Source: Pseudomonas fluorescens (GTDB lineage: Bacteria > Pseudomonadota > Gammaproteobacteria > Pseudomonadales > Pseudomonadaceae). Taken from it: a stretch of DNA of 64,000 nt. The stretch's first letter is position 1. Each line of letters starts with the position of its first letter. Below are positions 16,714-25,847 of the stretch, piece by piece. Location of the stretch: assembly GCF_902497625.1 (NCBI RefSeq), contig NZ_CABVGX010000026.1, forward strand, positions 20,080 to 84,079, read 5' to 3'. The notes under the pieces were generated by a model, which worked only from the letters and a program-made list of their open reading frames with translations, was not told the origin of the DNA and did no database searches. The translations under genes and the position numbers were made by a program.

Positions 16714-17997
16714 ATGCTAATCGCGTCGTTGATTTTCCTGCTGACCATCACCTTGGTGATCTGGCAACCCAAGGGCCTCGGGGTTGGCTGGAGCGCGTCA
16801 TTGGGCGCGGTGCTGGCGCTGGTTTTCGGCGCTGTGCACCTCGGTGATATTGCACTGGTATGGCAGATTATCTGGAACGCCACCGGTACTTTTATCGCGC
16901 TGATTATCATCAGCCTGTTGCTCGACGAAGCGGGTTTTTTTGCCTGGGCGGCGTTGCATGTAGCGCGTTGGGGGCGCGGTAGCGGGCGCAAGCTATTCGC
17001 TTTCATGGTCCTGCTCGGCGCGCTGGTGTCGGCGCTGTTTGCCAATGACGGCGCAGCATTGATCCTCACGCCGATCGTTATTTCGATGTTGCTGGCGTTG
17101 CGGTTCTCTGCGGCAGCGACCCTGGCGTTCGTCATGGGCGCGGGTTTCATTGCCGACACGGCGAGCCTGCCGTTGGTGGTGTCGAACCTGGTGAACATCG
17201 TCTCGGCCGATTTCTTCAACATCGGTTTCAATCGTTACGCGGCGGTGATGGTCCCGGTAAACGTCGTCAGCGTCGCGGCCACTCTGGGCATGTTGATGTG
17301 GTTCTTTCGCCGGGATATTCCCAAGGCGTACGACCCTGAGCAGCTGGAAAGTCCGGCCAGTGCCATCCAGGACAAGGCGACGTTTTTCGCCGGTTGGGCG
17401 GTGCTGGCGATTCTGCTGATCGGCTGCTTTGCGCTTGAACCATTGGGCATTCCAATCAGCGCCATTTCGGCGGTGTGCGCGGCGCTGCTGCTGGCAATCG
17501 CCGCGCGCGGGCACAAGATATCCACCCGCAAGGTGATCAAGGAAGCGCCGTGGCAGATCGTGATTTTCTCGCTAGGCATGTACCTGGTGGTTTACGGCCT
17601 GCGCAATGCCGGACTTACAGATTATCTGGCGGGTTGGCTGAATTCTTTCGCCGGTTATGGGATTTGGGGCGCTGCAATGGGCACCGGGGTGTTGACGGCG
17701 TTGCTGTCATCGATGATGAACAACATGCCGACGGTGTTGGTCGGCTTGCTGTCTATCGAAGCGAGCCAGGCGACCGGGGTGATCAAAGAAGCGATGATTT
17801 ACGCCAACGTGATTGGCAGCGACCTGGGGCCGAAGATTACCCCGATCGGCAGTCTGGCGACGTTGTTATGGCTACACGTGTTGCAGCGCAAGGGTATCCG
17901 GATTGGCTGGGGATATTATTTCCAGGTCGGGATCGTGCTGACCGTGCCGGTATTGCTGGTGACGTTGGCGGCGCTGGCGGTGCGGTTGTCTGTTTGA
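16714..17997 (+). CDS. arsB: Arsenite efflux pump ArsB
   Basis: 427 residues, close to the 429 of E. coli ArsB, with about 12 predicted TM segments. Blocks nearly identical to the family are VIWQPKGLGVGWSA, FANDGAALILTPIVISM, GFIADTASLPLVVSNLVNIV, SLGMYLVVYGLRNAGLTDYL, MNNMPTVLVG and NVIGSDLGPKITPIGSLATL. It exports As(III)/Sb(III) across the inner membrane. No arsR, arsA, arsC or arsH adjoins it, so this is an orphan pump gene. Upstream is the palindrome at 16615; downstream a REP pair and a convergent DUF1853 gene. Confidence 0.95.
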   Translation: MLIASLIFLLTITLVIWQPKGLGVGWSASLGAVLALVFGAVHLGDIALVWQIIWNATGTFIALIIISLLLDEAGFFAWAALHVARWGRGSGRKLFAFMVLLGALVSALFANDGAALILTPIVISMLLALRFSAAATLAFVMGAGFIADTASLPLVVSNLVNIVSADFFNIGFNRYAAVMVPVNVVSVAATLGMLMWFFRRDIPKAYDPEQLESPASAIQDKATFFAGWAVLAILLIGCFALEPLGIPISAISAVCAALLLAIAARGHKISTRKVIKEAPWQIVIFSLGMYLVVYGLRNAGLTDYLAGWLNSFAGYGIWGAAMGTGVLTALLSSMMNNMPTVLVGLLSIEASQATGVIKEAMIYANVIGSDLGPKITPIGSLATLLWLHVLQRKGIRIGWGYYFQVGIVLTVPVLLVTLAALAVRLSV

Positions 17998-18012
17998 AAT
18001 TCTGTTGGCCCC

Positions 18013-18086
18013 ATCGCGAGCAGGCTCGCTCCCACATTGGATGTGCGGCGTTCACTGAGTTCTTGTGGGAGCGGGCTTGCTCGCGA
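18013..18086. repeat. REP doublet between arsB and the DUF1853 gene
   Basis: Inverted pair ATCGCGAGCAGGCTCGCTCC (18013-18036) and TGTGGGAGCGGGCTTGCTCG (18064-18086), the GTGGGAGC REP class. It lies between convergent genes, where such pairs often sit. Confidence 0.85.
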
Positions 18087-18112
18087 AGAGGCCGGCCCTG
18101 GCGCCACAAAAC

Positions 18113-19063
18113 TCAGCCATTCCCCGGCACATTCGGCCAGAGATCGGCCACGAGAAAAAGCCGCTCCGCTTCCTCCCAGTCGCCATCACCATTCTCGACC
18201 AGACGCACCAGCAACTGTGCGGGGGCCAGTGGTTCCAGAGCCGTTAGCCAGGCGTTCAACTGTTCGGCGCTCCAGGTCTGATCCGCCGGATAATGCGCCG
18301 GTGCCAGCCAGGCGTGGCGGGGCAGGGGTTGCCAGCGGCCTGGCGGACGTTGCGCGACAAAGTCCGGCCAATCCTTCTGATGCAACCAACTGCCGCGCAG
18401 ATGCTGCGGATGGGCACCCGTCGGGGCTTGCGCCTGTCCCGGCCACGGGTACAACAAATAACCACCCAGCCACAGATGCGCACTGAACTGCTGAATATCC
18501 AGCGCCGCCAGCACTTCGCGGCTTTCCGGGCGCGCAGAGATCGGCAGTTGATGCTGGCTCAAGTGCGCCAGTTTGCGATCCAGCCGATCATGACAGCCCG
18601 GGCCCAGCCACTGCGCGGTGTCCTGCCCATAGCCACCTTGCGGGCCGAGGTAAAGCTTGATCGCCAATTCCAGATGATGCACGCCGTCGCGGTCACGCAG
18701 CAGCATGTCCAGCTCGCCCAGCGTGTGGCCTGCGCGCCGGATCGGCAGGTTGGCGGCGATCAGCTCGATGCCCGGCGCGTGCCTCACCGCGTACTGCCAC
18801 AGCCGTTCGTAATACAGACCCAGGCGTCGGGTTCGTGCCTGGGCCAGCCAGTGCAGCAAGTCGTAACTGTCGTGATCCAGTTGCCGCAGCCATCGCTCAA
18901 GCTGTTCGGGCGCCTGCACCCAGTCGCTGCCGGCCAGCGGATGACGCTGTGGCCACGGCGTGACCGCGAGCATCGGCGGCGCGAGGATGACCCACGCCAG
19001 GTCGCGGACTTCCGGGTGGCGCAACTGGTGGGGTAACTGCAGCAAATCGGGAAATAGGATCAT
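18113..19063 (-). CDS. DUF1853 family protein
   Basis: 316 residues starting MILFPDLLQLPHQLRHPEVRDLAWV. The segment LRDRDGVHHLELAIKLYLGP contains an E-x-K-type core preceded by GELDMLL, resembling the PD-(D/E)XK nuclease arrangement (D...ExK, here E-L-A-I-K). DUF1853 has been grouped with that superfamily as far as I recall, but no function is established. Cytoplasmic, no TM segments. Divergent from nadK. Confidence 0.85.
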   Translation of the reverse strand: MILFPDLLQLPHQLRHPEVRDLAWVILAPPMLAVTPWPQRHPLAGSDWVQAPEQLERWLRQLDHDSYDLLHWLAQARTRRLGLYYERLWQYAVRHAPGIELIAANLPIRRAGHTLGELDMLLRDRDGVHHLELAIKLYLGPQGGYGQDTAQWLGPGCHDRLDRKLAHLSQHQLPISARPESREVLAALDIQQFSAHLWLGGYLLYPWPGQAQAPTGAHPQHLRGSWLHQKDWPDFVAQRPPGRWQPLPRHAWLAPAHYPADQTWSAEQLNAWLTALEPLAPAQLLVRLVENGDGDWEEAERLFLVADLWPNVPGNG

Positions 19064-19113
19064 CTTGCGAGCATAGCCTCAAACCTGAGTGGACCTCTGG
19101 GGCTGAAAGGATT

Positions 19114-19141
19114 TTGTCTATCCTGAGCTTTCGCCCATAAT
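19114..19141 (+). promoter_or_regulatory. Probable sigma-70 promoter of nadK
   Basis: A -35 TTGTCT (19114-19119) and a -10 CATAAT (19136-19141) are separated by 16 bases, about 40 bases ahead of the nadK start. Five of six consensus bases match at -10 and four at -35. Confidence 0.55.
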
Positions 19142-19181
19142 CGTGGTTCTCGCCGTCGCAGACCCTGACTCTAGGAGCCCC

Positions 19182-20072
19182 ATGGAGCAATTTCGTAATA
19201 TCGGCATCATCGGTCGCCTTGGCAGTTCGCAGGTGCTGGATACCGTCCGCCGACTGAAACGCTTCCTGCTTGATCGTCACCTGCACGTGATCCTCGAAGA
19301 CACCATCGCCGAAGTCCTGCCCGGTCATGGCCTGCAAACCTCGTCGCGCAAGATGCTCGGTGAAGTCTGTGACATGGTGATTGTGGTCGGCGGCGACGGC
19401 AGCCTGCTCGGCGCCGCGAGAGCCTTGGCCCGACACAACATCCCGGTGCTCGGCATCAACCGTGGCAGTCTCGGTTTTCTTACGGACATTCGCCCGGACG
19501 AGTTGGAAATCAAGGTTGCCGAAGTGCTCGACGGCCATTATCTGGTGGAAAACCGCTTCCTGCTGCAGGCCGAAGTGCGCCGTCACGCCGAGGCCATCGG
19601 TCAGGGTGACGCACTGAACGATGTGGTGCTGCACCCGGGCAAATCGACGCGGATGATTGAGTTCGAACTCTACATCGACGGTCAGTTCGTCTGCAGCCAG
19701 AAGGCCGACGGCCTGATTGTCGCGACGCCCACTGGCTCGACCGCCTACGCCTTGTCGGCGGGTGGCCCGATCATGCACCCCAAGCTCGACGCTATTGTGA
19801 TTGTGCCGATGTACCCCCATACCTTGTCGGGTAGACCGATTGTGGTCGATGGCAATAGTGAGCTGAAAATCGTCGTGTCCAAAGATATGCAGATCTACCC
19901 GCAAGTCTCCTGTGACGGGCAAAACCACTTTACCTGCGCGCCGGGCGACACCATCACCGTGAGCAAGAAAGCGCAGAAGCTGCGGCTGATTCACCCGCTC
20001 GACCACAACTACTATGAAGTCTGCCGGACCAAGCTCGGCTGGGGCAGCAAGTTGGGTGGTGGAGGCGACTGA
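19182..20072 (+). CDS. nadK: NAD kinase
   Basis: Phosphorylates NAD to NADP with ATP or polyphosphate in the cytoplasm. 296 residues. The GGDG motif is at residues 70-73 (D72 catalytic), with GINRGSLGFLTDI and the conserved TPTGSTAYALSAGGPI. TAGGAG precedes the ATG at 19182; an upstream in-frame start is less likely because it adds a poorly conserved leader. The stop overlaps the start of the next gene by one base, so nadK heads a coupled gene set. Confidence 0.97.
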   Translation: MEQFRNIGIIGRLGSSQVLDTVRRLKRFLLDRHLHVILEDTIAEVLPGHGLQTSSRKMLGEVCDMVIVVGGDGSLLGAARALARHNIPVLGINRGSLGFLTDIRPDELEIKVAEVLDGHYLVENRFLLQAEVRRHAEAIGQGDALNDVVLHPGKSTRMIEFELYIDGQFVCSQKADGLIVATPTGSTAYALSAGGPIMHPKLDAIVIVPMYPHTLSGRPIVVDGNSELKIVVSKDMQIYPQVSCDGQNHFTCAPGDTITVSKKAQKLRLIHPLDHNYYEVCRTKLGWGSKLGGGGD

Positions 20073-21043
20073 TGCTCGATCCCGCGCGTAGCTACGACCT
20101 GATCGGTGACGTGCACGGTTGCGCTCTGACCCTTGAGCATTTGCTCGACCGGCTCGGTTATCACAAACAAGGTGGCGTCTGGCGCCATGCCTCGCGCATG
20201 GCGGTGTTCGTCGGCGACATCATCGACCGCGGCCCGCGGATTCGTGAGGCGCTGCACATCGTCCATGACATGGTCGAGGCCGGTCAGGCGCTGTGCATCA
20301 TGGGCAACCATGAATTCAACGCGCTTGGCTGGGTCACCCCCGCGCCGCCGGGCAGTGGCAAGCAATTCGTGCGCGAACACACACCCCGTCATGCGCGTCT
20401 GCTGGGGGAAACCCTGAAGCAGTTCGAAGACCATCCGGGCGACTGGCACGACTTTCAGCAGTGGTTCTATGACATGCCATTGTTCGTCGATGCCGGCCGT
20501 TTCCGCGTGGTGCATGCCTGTTGGGATGCGGGGCTGATCGAGCCGTTGCGGGCGTTGTTCCCGGACGGCTGTGTCGACGAAGCTTTCCTGCAAGCGTCGG
20601 CAATTCCCGGCAGCTTCGCCTGCACGGTATTCGATCGGCTGTTGCGCGGTACCGACATGCGTTTGCCCGACGGGCTGACCATGACCAGTGGCGACGGCCT
20701 GACCCGGTCGTTTTTCCGTACCAAATTCTGGGAAGACGACCCGCAAACCTACGGTGACATCGTGTTTCAGCCCGACGCATTGCCCGAACCGGTGGCCCTG
20801 ACGCCGCTGTCTTCCAATGAAAAAAACACCTTGCTGCGCTACGGCGCCGATGAGCCGTTGCTGTTCGTCGGCCATTACTGGCGCAGTGGTAAACCGGCAC
20901 CGATACGTCCGAATCTGGCCTGCCTGGATTACAGCGCAGTGCTCTACGGAAAACTGTGCGCCTATCGGCTGGACCAGGAAACCCGACTCGATCCGGGCAA
21001 ATTTGTCTGGGTCGACGTCGAACGCCCGGAGGTGCTGCAATGA
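20072..21043 (+). CDS. Calcineurin-like metallophosphoesterase
   Basis: 323 residues. Metal-binding motifs in order: GDVHG (residues 12-16), GDIIDRGP (near 49-56), GNHE (near 76-79), and a late GHYWRSG. These define the PPP/ApaH-like metallophosphoesterase family. It resembles PrpE- and ApaH-type enzymes but has a distinct middle region, so protein, diadenosine or other phosphate substrates are all possible. Translationally coupled to nadK (1-base overlap) and to the rhomboid gene (ATGA overlap). Confidence 0.9.
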   Translation: MLDPARSYDLIGDVHGCALTLEHLLDRLGYHKQGGVWRHASRMAVFVGDIIDRGPRIREALHIVHDMVEAGQALCIMGNHEFNALGWVTPAPPGSGKQFVREHTPRHARLLGETLKQFEDHPGDWHDFQQWFYDMPLFVDAGRFRVVHACWDAGLIEPLRALFPDGCVDEAFLQASAIPGSFACTVFDRLLRGTDMRLPDGLTMTSGDGLTRSFFRTKFWEDDPQTYGDIVFQPDALPEPVALTPLSSNEKNTLLRYGADEPLLFVGHYWRSGKPAPIRPNLACLDYSAVLYGKLCAYRLDQETRLDPGKFVWVDVERPEVLQ

Positions 21044-21909
21044 GTGCCGTGGCCGTACTGCGCCTGCCGCTGAATGTGGATCTCAGCGGTTTCGTCAAAC
21101 TGCTGCAACGCATGCAGGTACCGCATCGCGTCAGCGAAGAGAAGGGCGAGCAAGTGTTGTGGGTGCCGGCCCATATCAGTGAAGACGTGCGCTCACTGTA
21201 TGACCGTTTTCCGGCGGGCGACCCTGATCAGCAAATGGACATTCCGGCTGCGCAGGCTGCTAAGCGCCCGGGCTTTATCGAGCAACTGCGCCATGCCAAG
21301 GCGACCGCGCTGGTGCTGATCCTCAGCCTGATCGTCGGCGCGGTCACGCTGCTCGGCGAAAACCTCGAAACCATGCGCTGGCTGACCTTTCTCGATTTCC
21401 GCATCGTCGGCGAGTACATCCACTTCGTGCCGTTGGCTGACAGCCTGGCCGCAGGGCAGTGGTGGCGACTGGTGACACCGATGTTGATCCACTTCGGCAT
21501 TCTGCACCTGGCCATGAACGGCATGTGGTATTGGGAGCTGGGGCGGCGCATCGAGTCGCGGCAGGGCAGCATCAACCTGATCGGCCTGACACTGCTGTTT
21601 GCCGTGGCGTCGAACTATGCGCAGTTCGTTTTCAGCGGTCCGACCCTGTTTGGCGGTTTGTCCGGCGTGCTGTATGGCTTGCTGGGGCATTGCTGGATTT
21701 TCCAGGTGCTGGCGCCGAACCCGGCTTATCGCCTGCCGCGCGGCGTGCTGGTGATGATGCTGGTGTGGTTGCTGGTGTGCCTGTCCGGGCTGGTCTCGAT
21801 GATCGGCTTCGGTGAGATTGCCAATGCGGCCCACGTCAGCGGGTTGCTCGTCGGATGCCTGACCGGTTTGTTGGGTGGTTTGTATAACCGCCGTAAACTG
21901 GCCGTCTAA
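21040..21909 (+). CDS. Rhomboid family intramembrane serine protease (GlpG-like)
   Basis: 289 residues. An N-terminal cytoplasmic region of about 90 residues is followed by six predicted TM helices. The active-site Ser is S208 in GGLSGVLYG (GxSG) and His is H265 in AAHVSGLLVG; HFGILHLAMNGMWYWELG supplies the conserved HxxxN of TM2. The GlpG-like architecture (cytoplasmic head plus six TM) suggests cleavage of single-span membrane proteins. Start overlaps the phosphoesterase stop (ATGA). Confidence 0.92.
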   Translation: MSAVAVLRLPLNVDLSGFVKLLQRMQVPHRVSEEKGEQVLWVPAHISEDVRSLYDRFPAGDPDQQMDIPAAQAAKRPGFIEQLRHAKATALVLILSLIVGAVTLLGENLETMRWLTFLDFRIVGEYIHFVPLADSLAAGQWWRLVTPMLIHFGILHLAMNGMWYWELGRRIESRQGSINLIGLTLLFAVASNYAQFVFSGPTLFGGLSGVLYGLLGHCWIFQVLAPNPAYRLPRGVLVMMLVWLLVCLSGLVSMIGFGEIANAAHVSGLLVGCLTGLLGGLYNRRKLAV

Positions 21910-21946
21910 AACTGTTACGTGTGTACCAAAAGAGCGCGGAGACCGA

Positions 21947-22207
21947 ATGTCCTCTTTCAACGAAATGATCAATAACATCACCCCCGAAATCTACCAAAGC
22001 CTGAAACTGGCGGTGGAGATCGGGAAATGGTCCGACGGCAACAAGCTGACGGCTGAGCAACGAGAACTCTCGCTGCAGGCAATGATCGCCTGGGAAATCC
22101 AGAACCTGCCCGAGGACGAGCGCACCGGTTACATGGGCCCGCAGGAATGCAGTTCAAAGTCCATCAGCGTGCCCAACATCCTGTTCAAGTCGGATGCCAT
22201 CCATTGA
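21947..22207 (+). CDS. DUF1315 (YeaC-like) protein
   Basis: 86 residues, MSSFNEMINNITPEIYQSLK..., with CGGAGACCG as ribosome site. The conserved N-terminal block (ITPEIYQSLKLAVEIGKW) and the C-terminal KSISVPNILF match the YeaC family of gammaproteobacteria, whose function is unknown. Acidic and helical, with no TM segment. The stop overlaps the TTG start of the DUF2797 gene. Confidence 0.88.
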   Translation: MSSFNEMINNITPEIYQSLKLAVEIGKWSDGNKLTAEQRELSLQAMIAWEIQNLPEDERTGYMGPQECSSKSISVPNILFKSDAIH

Positions 22208-23034
22208 TCGAGATTGGCCGCGGTGCAATCAGTAAAATGTCGGCGCGCCTTGACGGGCCGCACGTGCAATACGCGTTTCGTCTGGGCGATGCCGAAGTGC
22301 CGGTCAATCCGTTGATTGGTAGCACGGTGCGTCTTGAGTTTCTGGGGGCGATCCATTGTTCCCATTGTGGGCGCAAGACCAAAACCAGCTTTAGCCAGGG
22401 TTATTGCTACCCGTGCATGACCAAGCTGGCGCAGTGCGATCTGTGCATCATGAGTCCCGAGCGCTGCCACTTCGAGGCTGGAACGTGCCGCGATCCGGAG
22501 TGGGGCACAACGTTCTGCATGACCGATCATGTGGTCTATCTGTCGAATTCATCAGGGGTAAAAGTCGGCATCACCCGGGCCACTCAGCTGCCGACTCGCT
22601 GGATCGATCAGGGCGCGCGCCAGGCGCTGCCGATCATGCGCGTCTCGACCCGTCAGCAATCGGGTTTCGTCGAAGACCTGTTCCGCAGTCAGGTGGCCGA
22701 CAAAACCAACTGGCGTGCTTTACTCAAGGGCGAAGCGGTGTCAGTCGATCTGGCACAGGTGCGTGATCAACTGTTCGAGAGCTGCGCGCAAGGTTTGCAG
22801 GGTTTGCAGGAACGATTCGGCCTGCAGGCCATTCAGACTATTGCCGACGTAGAACCCATCGAAATCCGTTACCCGGTCGAGCAATACCCGGCCAAGATCG
22901 TCAGTTTCAACCTGGACAAGAATCCGATTGCCGAAGGCACGCTGTTGGGAATCAAAGGGCAATACCTGATTTTCGACACCGGCGTGATCAATATTCGTAA
23001 GTACACGGCTTATCAGCTCGCCGTGCATCAGTAA
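22204..23034 (+). CDS. DUF2797 family protein with Cys cluster
   Basis: 276 residues if started at the TTG at 22204 (reading MIEIGRGAISKMSARLDGP), which overlaps the DUF1315 stop. An ATG 19 codons upstream would extend into that gene. Residues about 51-110 hold eight or more cysteines (CSHCG, CYPC, CDLC, CRDPEWGTTFC), probably binding zinc. Next comes HVVYLSNSSGVKVGITR...RWIDQGA, which has the look of a GIY-YIG fold (G-x-K-V-G-I-T-R, then R-W). Function unknown. Coupled to yeaC-like and pepN genes. Confidence 0.85.
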   Translation: MIEIGRGAISKMSARLDGPHVQYAFRLGDAEVPVNPLIGSTVRLEFLGAIHCSHCGRKTKTSFSQGYCYPCMTKLAQCDLCIMSPERCHFEAGTCRDPEWGTTFCMTDHVVYLSNSSGVKVGITRATQLPTRWIDQGARQALPIMRVSTRQQSGFVEDLFRSQVADKTNWRALLKGEAVSVDLAQVRDQLFESCAQGLQGLQERFGLQAIQTIADVEPIEIRYPVEQYPAKIVSFNLDKNPIAEGTLLGIKGQYLIFDTGVINIRKYTAYQLAVHQ

Positions 23035-23044
23035 GGACTCCAGC

Positions 23045-25702
23045 ATGCGCACCGAACAACCGAAGATGATTTACCTGAAGGACTATCAGGCGCCCGAGTA
23101 CCTGATCGACGAGACGCACCTGACCTTCGAGTTGTACGAGGACCACAGCCTGGTCCATGCGCAACTGGTGATGCGCCGCAACCCTGAACGTGGCCCTGGC
23201 CTGCCGCCGCTGGTGCTGGACGGTCAGCAACTGGAATTGCTGTCGGTCACGCTGGCTGACCGTGAGCTGAGCGAAGCTGACTACCAGATAAGCGAGAACC
23301 ATCTGACCCTGCGCCCGACCAGTGAAAGCTTTACGGTCGACACCAGCGTCAGGATTCATCCGGAAACCAATACCGCGCTGGAAGGCCTGTACAAGTCAGG
23401 CACGATGTTCTGCACCCAGTGCGAGGCTGAAGGCTTCCGCAAGATCACCTATTACCTCGACCGCCCGGACGTGATGAGCACGTTCACCACCACTGTGGTC
23501 GCCGAGCAGCACAGTTACCCTGTGCTCCTGTCCAACGGCAATCCGATTGCCAGCGGCCCCGGCGAAGACGGCCGCCACTGGGCGACGTGGGAAGATCCGT
23601 TCAAGAAACCGGCTTATCTGTTCGCGCTGGTGGCCGGTGACTTGTGGTGCGTCGAAGACACGTTCACCACCATGACCGAGCGCACAGTGGCACTGCGTAT
23701 TTATGTCGAACCGGAAAATATCGACAAATGCCAGCACGCCATGAACAGCCTGAAGAGGTCGATGCGCTGGGATGAAGAGGTCTATGGTCGCGAATACGAT
23801 CTGGACATCTTCATGATTGTTGCAGTGAATGACTTCAACATGGGCGCGATGGAGAACAAGGGCCTCAATATTTTCAACTCCAGCGCCGTGCTCGCTCGCG
23901 CCGAAACAGCCACCGATGCCGCGCATCAACGGGTCGAGGCGATTGTCGCTCACGAATACTTTCACAACTGGTCGGGCAACCGCGTAACCTGCCGCGACTG
24001 GTTCCAGTTGTCGCTGAAGGAAGGCTTCACCGTGTTCCGCGACGCCGGTTTCTCGGCCGACATGAACTCGGCGACGGTCAAGCGCATTCAAGACGTGGCG
24101 TACCTGCGCACGCACCAGTTTGCCGAAGACGCCGGTCCCATGGCCCACGCTGTACGCCCGGACAGCTTCATCGAAATTTCCAACTTCTACACCCTCACCG
24201 TGTACGAAAAGGGTTCGGAAGTCGTGGGCATGATCCACACCTTGCTCGGCGCCGAAGGCTTCCGCAAGGGCAGCGACCTGTACTTCGATCGCCACGATGG
24301 CCAGGCCGTAACGTGCGACGACTTCATTAAAGCCATGGAGGATGCCAATGGCGTCGACCTGACCCAGTTCAAACGCTGGTACAGCCAGGCCGGCACACCA
24401 CGCTTGGCGGTCAGTGACTCTTACGATGCCGCCGCAAAAACCTACAGCCTGACGTTCCGCCAGAGCTGCCCGGAAACCCCGGACAAGGTCGAGAAACTGC
24501 CGTTCGTGATTCCGGTGGAATTGGGCCTGCTGGATGGTAATGGTGACGACATTGCACTGCGTTTGGTTGGTGAGGCCAGCGCGCAAGGTACGTCGCGGGT
24601 GATTCCGGTTACGGAAGCCGAGCAGACGTTCACGTTCGTCGACATCGCCGAACAGCCATTGCCGTCGTTGCTGCGCGGTTTCTCCGCGCCGGTGAAACTG
24701 AGTTTCCCGTACACCCGTGATCAACTGATGTTCCTGATGCAACACGACAGCGACGGTTTCAACCGTTGGGACGCCGGTCAGCAGCTATCAGTGCAGGTTT
24801 TGCAGGAACTGATTGCGGATCATCAGAACGGCGAAGCGTTGGTACTGGATCAGCGTCTGGTGACCGCGCTGCACAGTGTATTGACTGACGAAACGCTGGA
24901 TCAGGCGATGGTCGCGGAAATGCTTTCGTTGCCAGGCGAGGCGTATCTGACGGAAATCAGCGAAGTGGCTGACGTCGACGCTATCCACATCGCCCGGGAA
25001 TTTGCTCGCAAGCAATTGGCGAATAACCTGTTCGAGCCGCTCTGGCTGCGTTATCAGGCCAACCGCGATCTGTCGAAGAAGACGCCTTACGTTGCGCAAG
25101 CCGAGCACTTCGCTCGTCGCGCGCTGCAAAACATTGCGCTGTCGTACCTGATGCTCAGCGAGAAAGCCGAAGTGTTGGCCGCGACGCTTGAGCAGTTCGA
25201 GACCAGCGACAACATGACCGAGCGCCTGACCGCGCTGGCGGTGCTGGTGAATTCGCCGTTTGAAGAGCAGAAGGCTACGGCATTGGCGACCTTTGCCGAA
25301 CACTTCAAGGACAACCCGCTGGTCATGGATCAGTGGTTCAGTGTGCAGGCTGGCAGCCCGCTGCCGGGTGGGCTGGAGCGGGTGCGTCAATTGATGCAGC
25401 ATCCTGCTTTCACTATGAAAAACCCGAACAAGGTCCGGGCACTCGTTGGCGCTTTTGCCGGGCAGAACCTGATCAACTTCCATTCGGCGGATGGGTCCGG
25501 GTATCGCTTCCTGGCGGATCTGGTGATTGAGCTGAACGGGTTTAATCCGCAGATTGCTTCGCGGCAATTGGCGCCGCTGACTCGCTGGCGCAAATATGAC
25601 GACAAGCGTCAGGTGCTTATGAAAGGCGAGCTGGAGCGGATTCTTGCTTCGGGCAACTTGTCGAGCGATGTGTATGAGGTGGTCAGCAAAAGCCTGGCTT
25701 GA
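23045..25702 (+). CDS. pepN: Aminopeptidase N
   Basis: Zinc metallo-aminopeptidase of family M1, 885 residues (E. coli PepN is 870). The substrate-anchoring GAMEN motif is at residues 267-271 and the zinc site HEYFH at 303-307, with the third ligand Glu in SLKEGFTVFRD. The start MRTEQPKMIYLKDYQAP is the typical N-terminus. It removes N-terminal residues from cytoplasmic peptides and so complements the peptide importer at the left end. Follows the DUF2797 gene by 10 bases. Confidence 0.98.
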   Translation: MRTEQPKMIYLKDYQAPEYLIDETHLTFELYEDHSLVHAQLVMRRNPERGPGLPPLVLDGQQLELLSVTLADRELSEADYQISENHLTLRPTSESFTVDTSVRIHPETNTALEGLYKSGTMFCTQCEAEGFRKITYYLDRPDVMSTFTTTVVAEQHSYPVLLSNGNPIASGPGEDGRHWATWEDPFKKPAYLFALVAGDLWCVEDTFTTMTERTVALRIYVEPENIDKCQHAMNSLKRSMRWDEEVYGREYDLDIFMIVAVNDFNMGAMENKGLNIFNSSAVLARAETATDAAHQRVEAIVAHEYFHNWSGNRVTCRDWFQLSLKEGFTVFRDAGFSADMNSATVKRIQDVAYLRTHQFAEDAGPMAHAVRPDSFIEISNFYTLTVYEKGSEVVGMIHTLLGAEGFRKGSDLYFDRHDGQAVTCDDFIKAMEDANGVDLTQFKRWYSQAGTPRLAVSDSYDAAAKTYSLTFRQSCPETPDKVEKLPFVIPVELGLLDGNGDDIALRLVGEASAQGTSRVIPVTEAEQTFTFVDIAEQPLPSLLRGFSAPVKLSFPYTRDQLMFLMQHDSDGFNRWDAGQQLSVQVLQELIADHQNGEALVLDQRLVTALHSVLTDETLDQAMVAEMLSLPGEAYLTEISEVADVDAIHIAREFARKQLANNLFEPLWLRYQANRDLSKKTPYVAQAEHFARRALQNIALSYLMLSEKAEVLAATLEQFETSDNMTERLTALAVLVNSPFEEQKATALATFAEHFKDNPLVMDQWFSVQAGSPLPGGLERVRQLMQHPAFTMKNPNKVRALVGAFAGQNLINFHSADGSGYRFLADLVIELNGFNPQIASRQLAPLTRWRKYDDKRQVLMKGELERILASGNLSSDVYEVVSKSLA

Positions 25703-25730
25703 GGCTGGCTTTGCTTCTGCAGGTTGGCTC

Positions 25731-25827
25731 TGCAGGAGCGGAGCTTGCTCGCGAAAGCGGTCCGCGGTGCGGCCCGGTGCTTTCGGATGTACTCGACTCC
25801 CTGTAGGAGCTGGCTTGCCAGCGATAG
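25731..25827. repeat. Degenerate REP units downstream of pepN
   Basis: Two units in direct orientation, CAGGAGCGGAGCTTGCTCGC (near 25733-25752) and TGTAGGAGCTGGCTTGCCAG (near 25802-25821). They are related to the GTGGGAGC REP class but carry mismatches. Confidence 0.7.
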
Positions 25828-25847
25828 CGATGTCTTGGGCGGATAGT

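Noticed and set aside
15825..17997. Reading the FMN reductase and arsB as an arsH-arsB pair
   Set aside because: The reductase has 186 residues and ChrR-type motifs, shorter than ArsH, and the two genes are separated by 328 bases of repeats.
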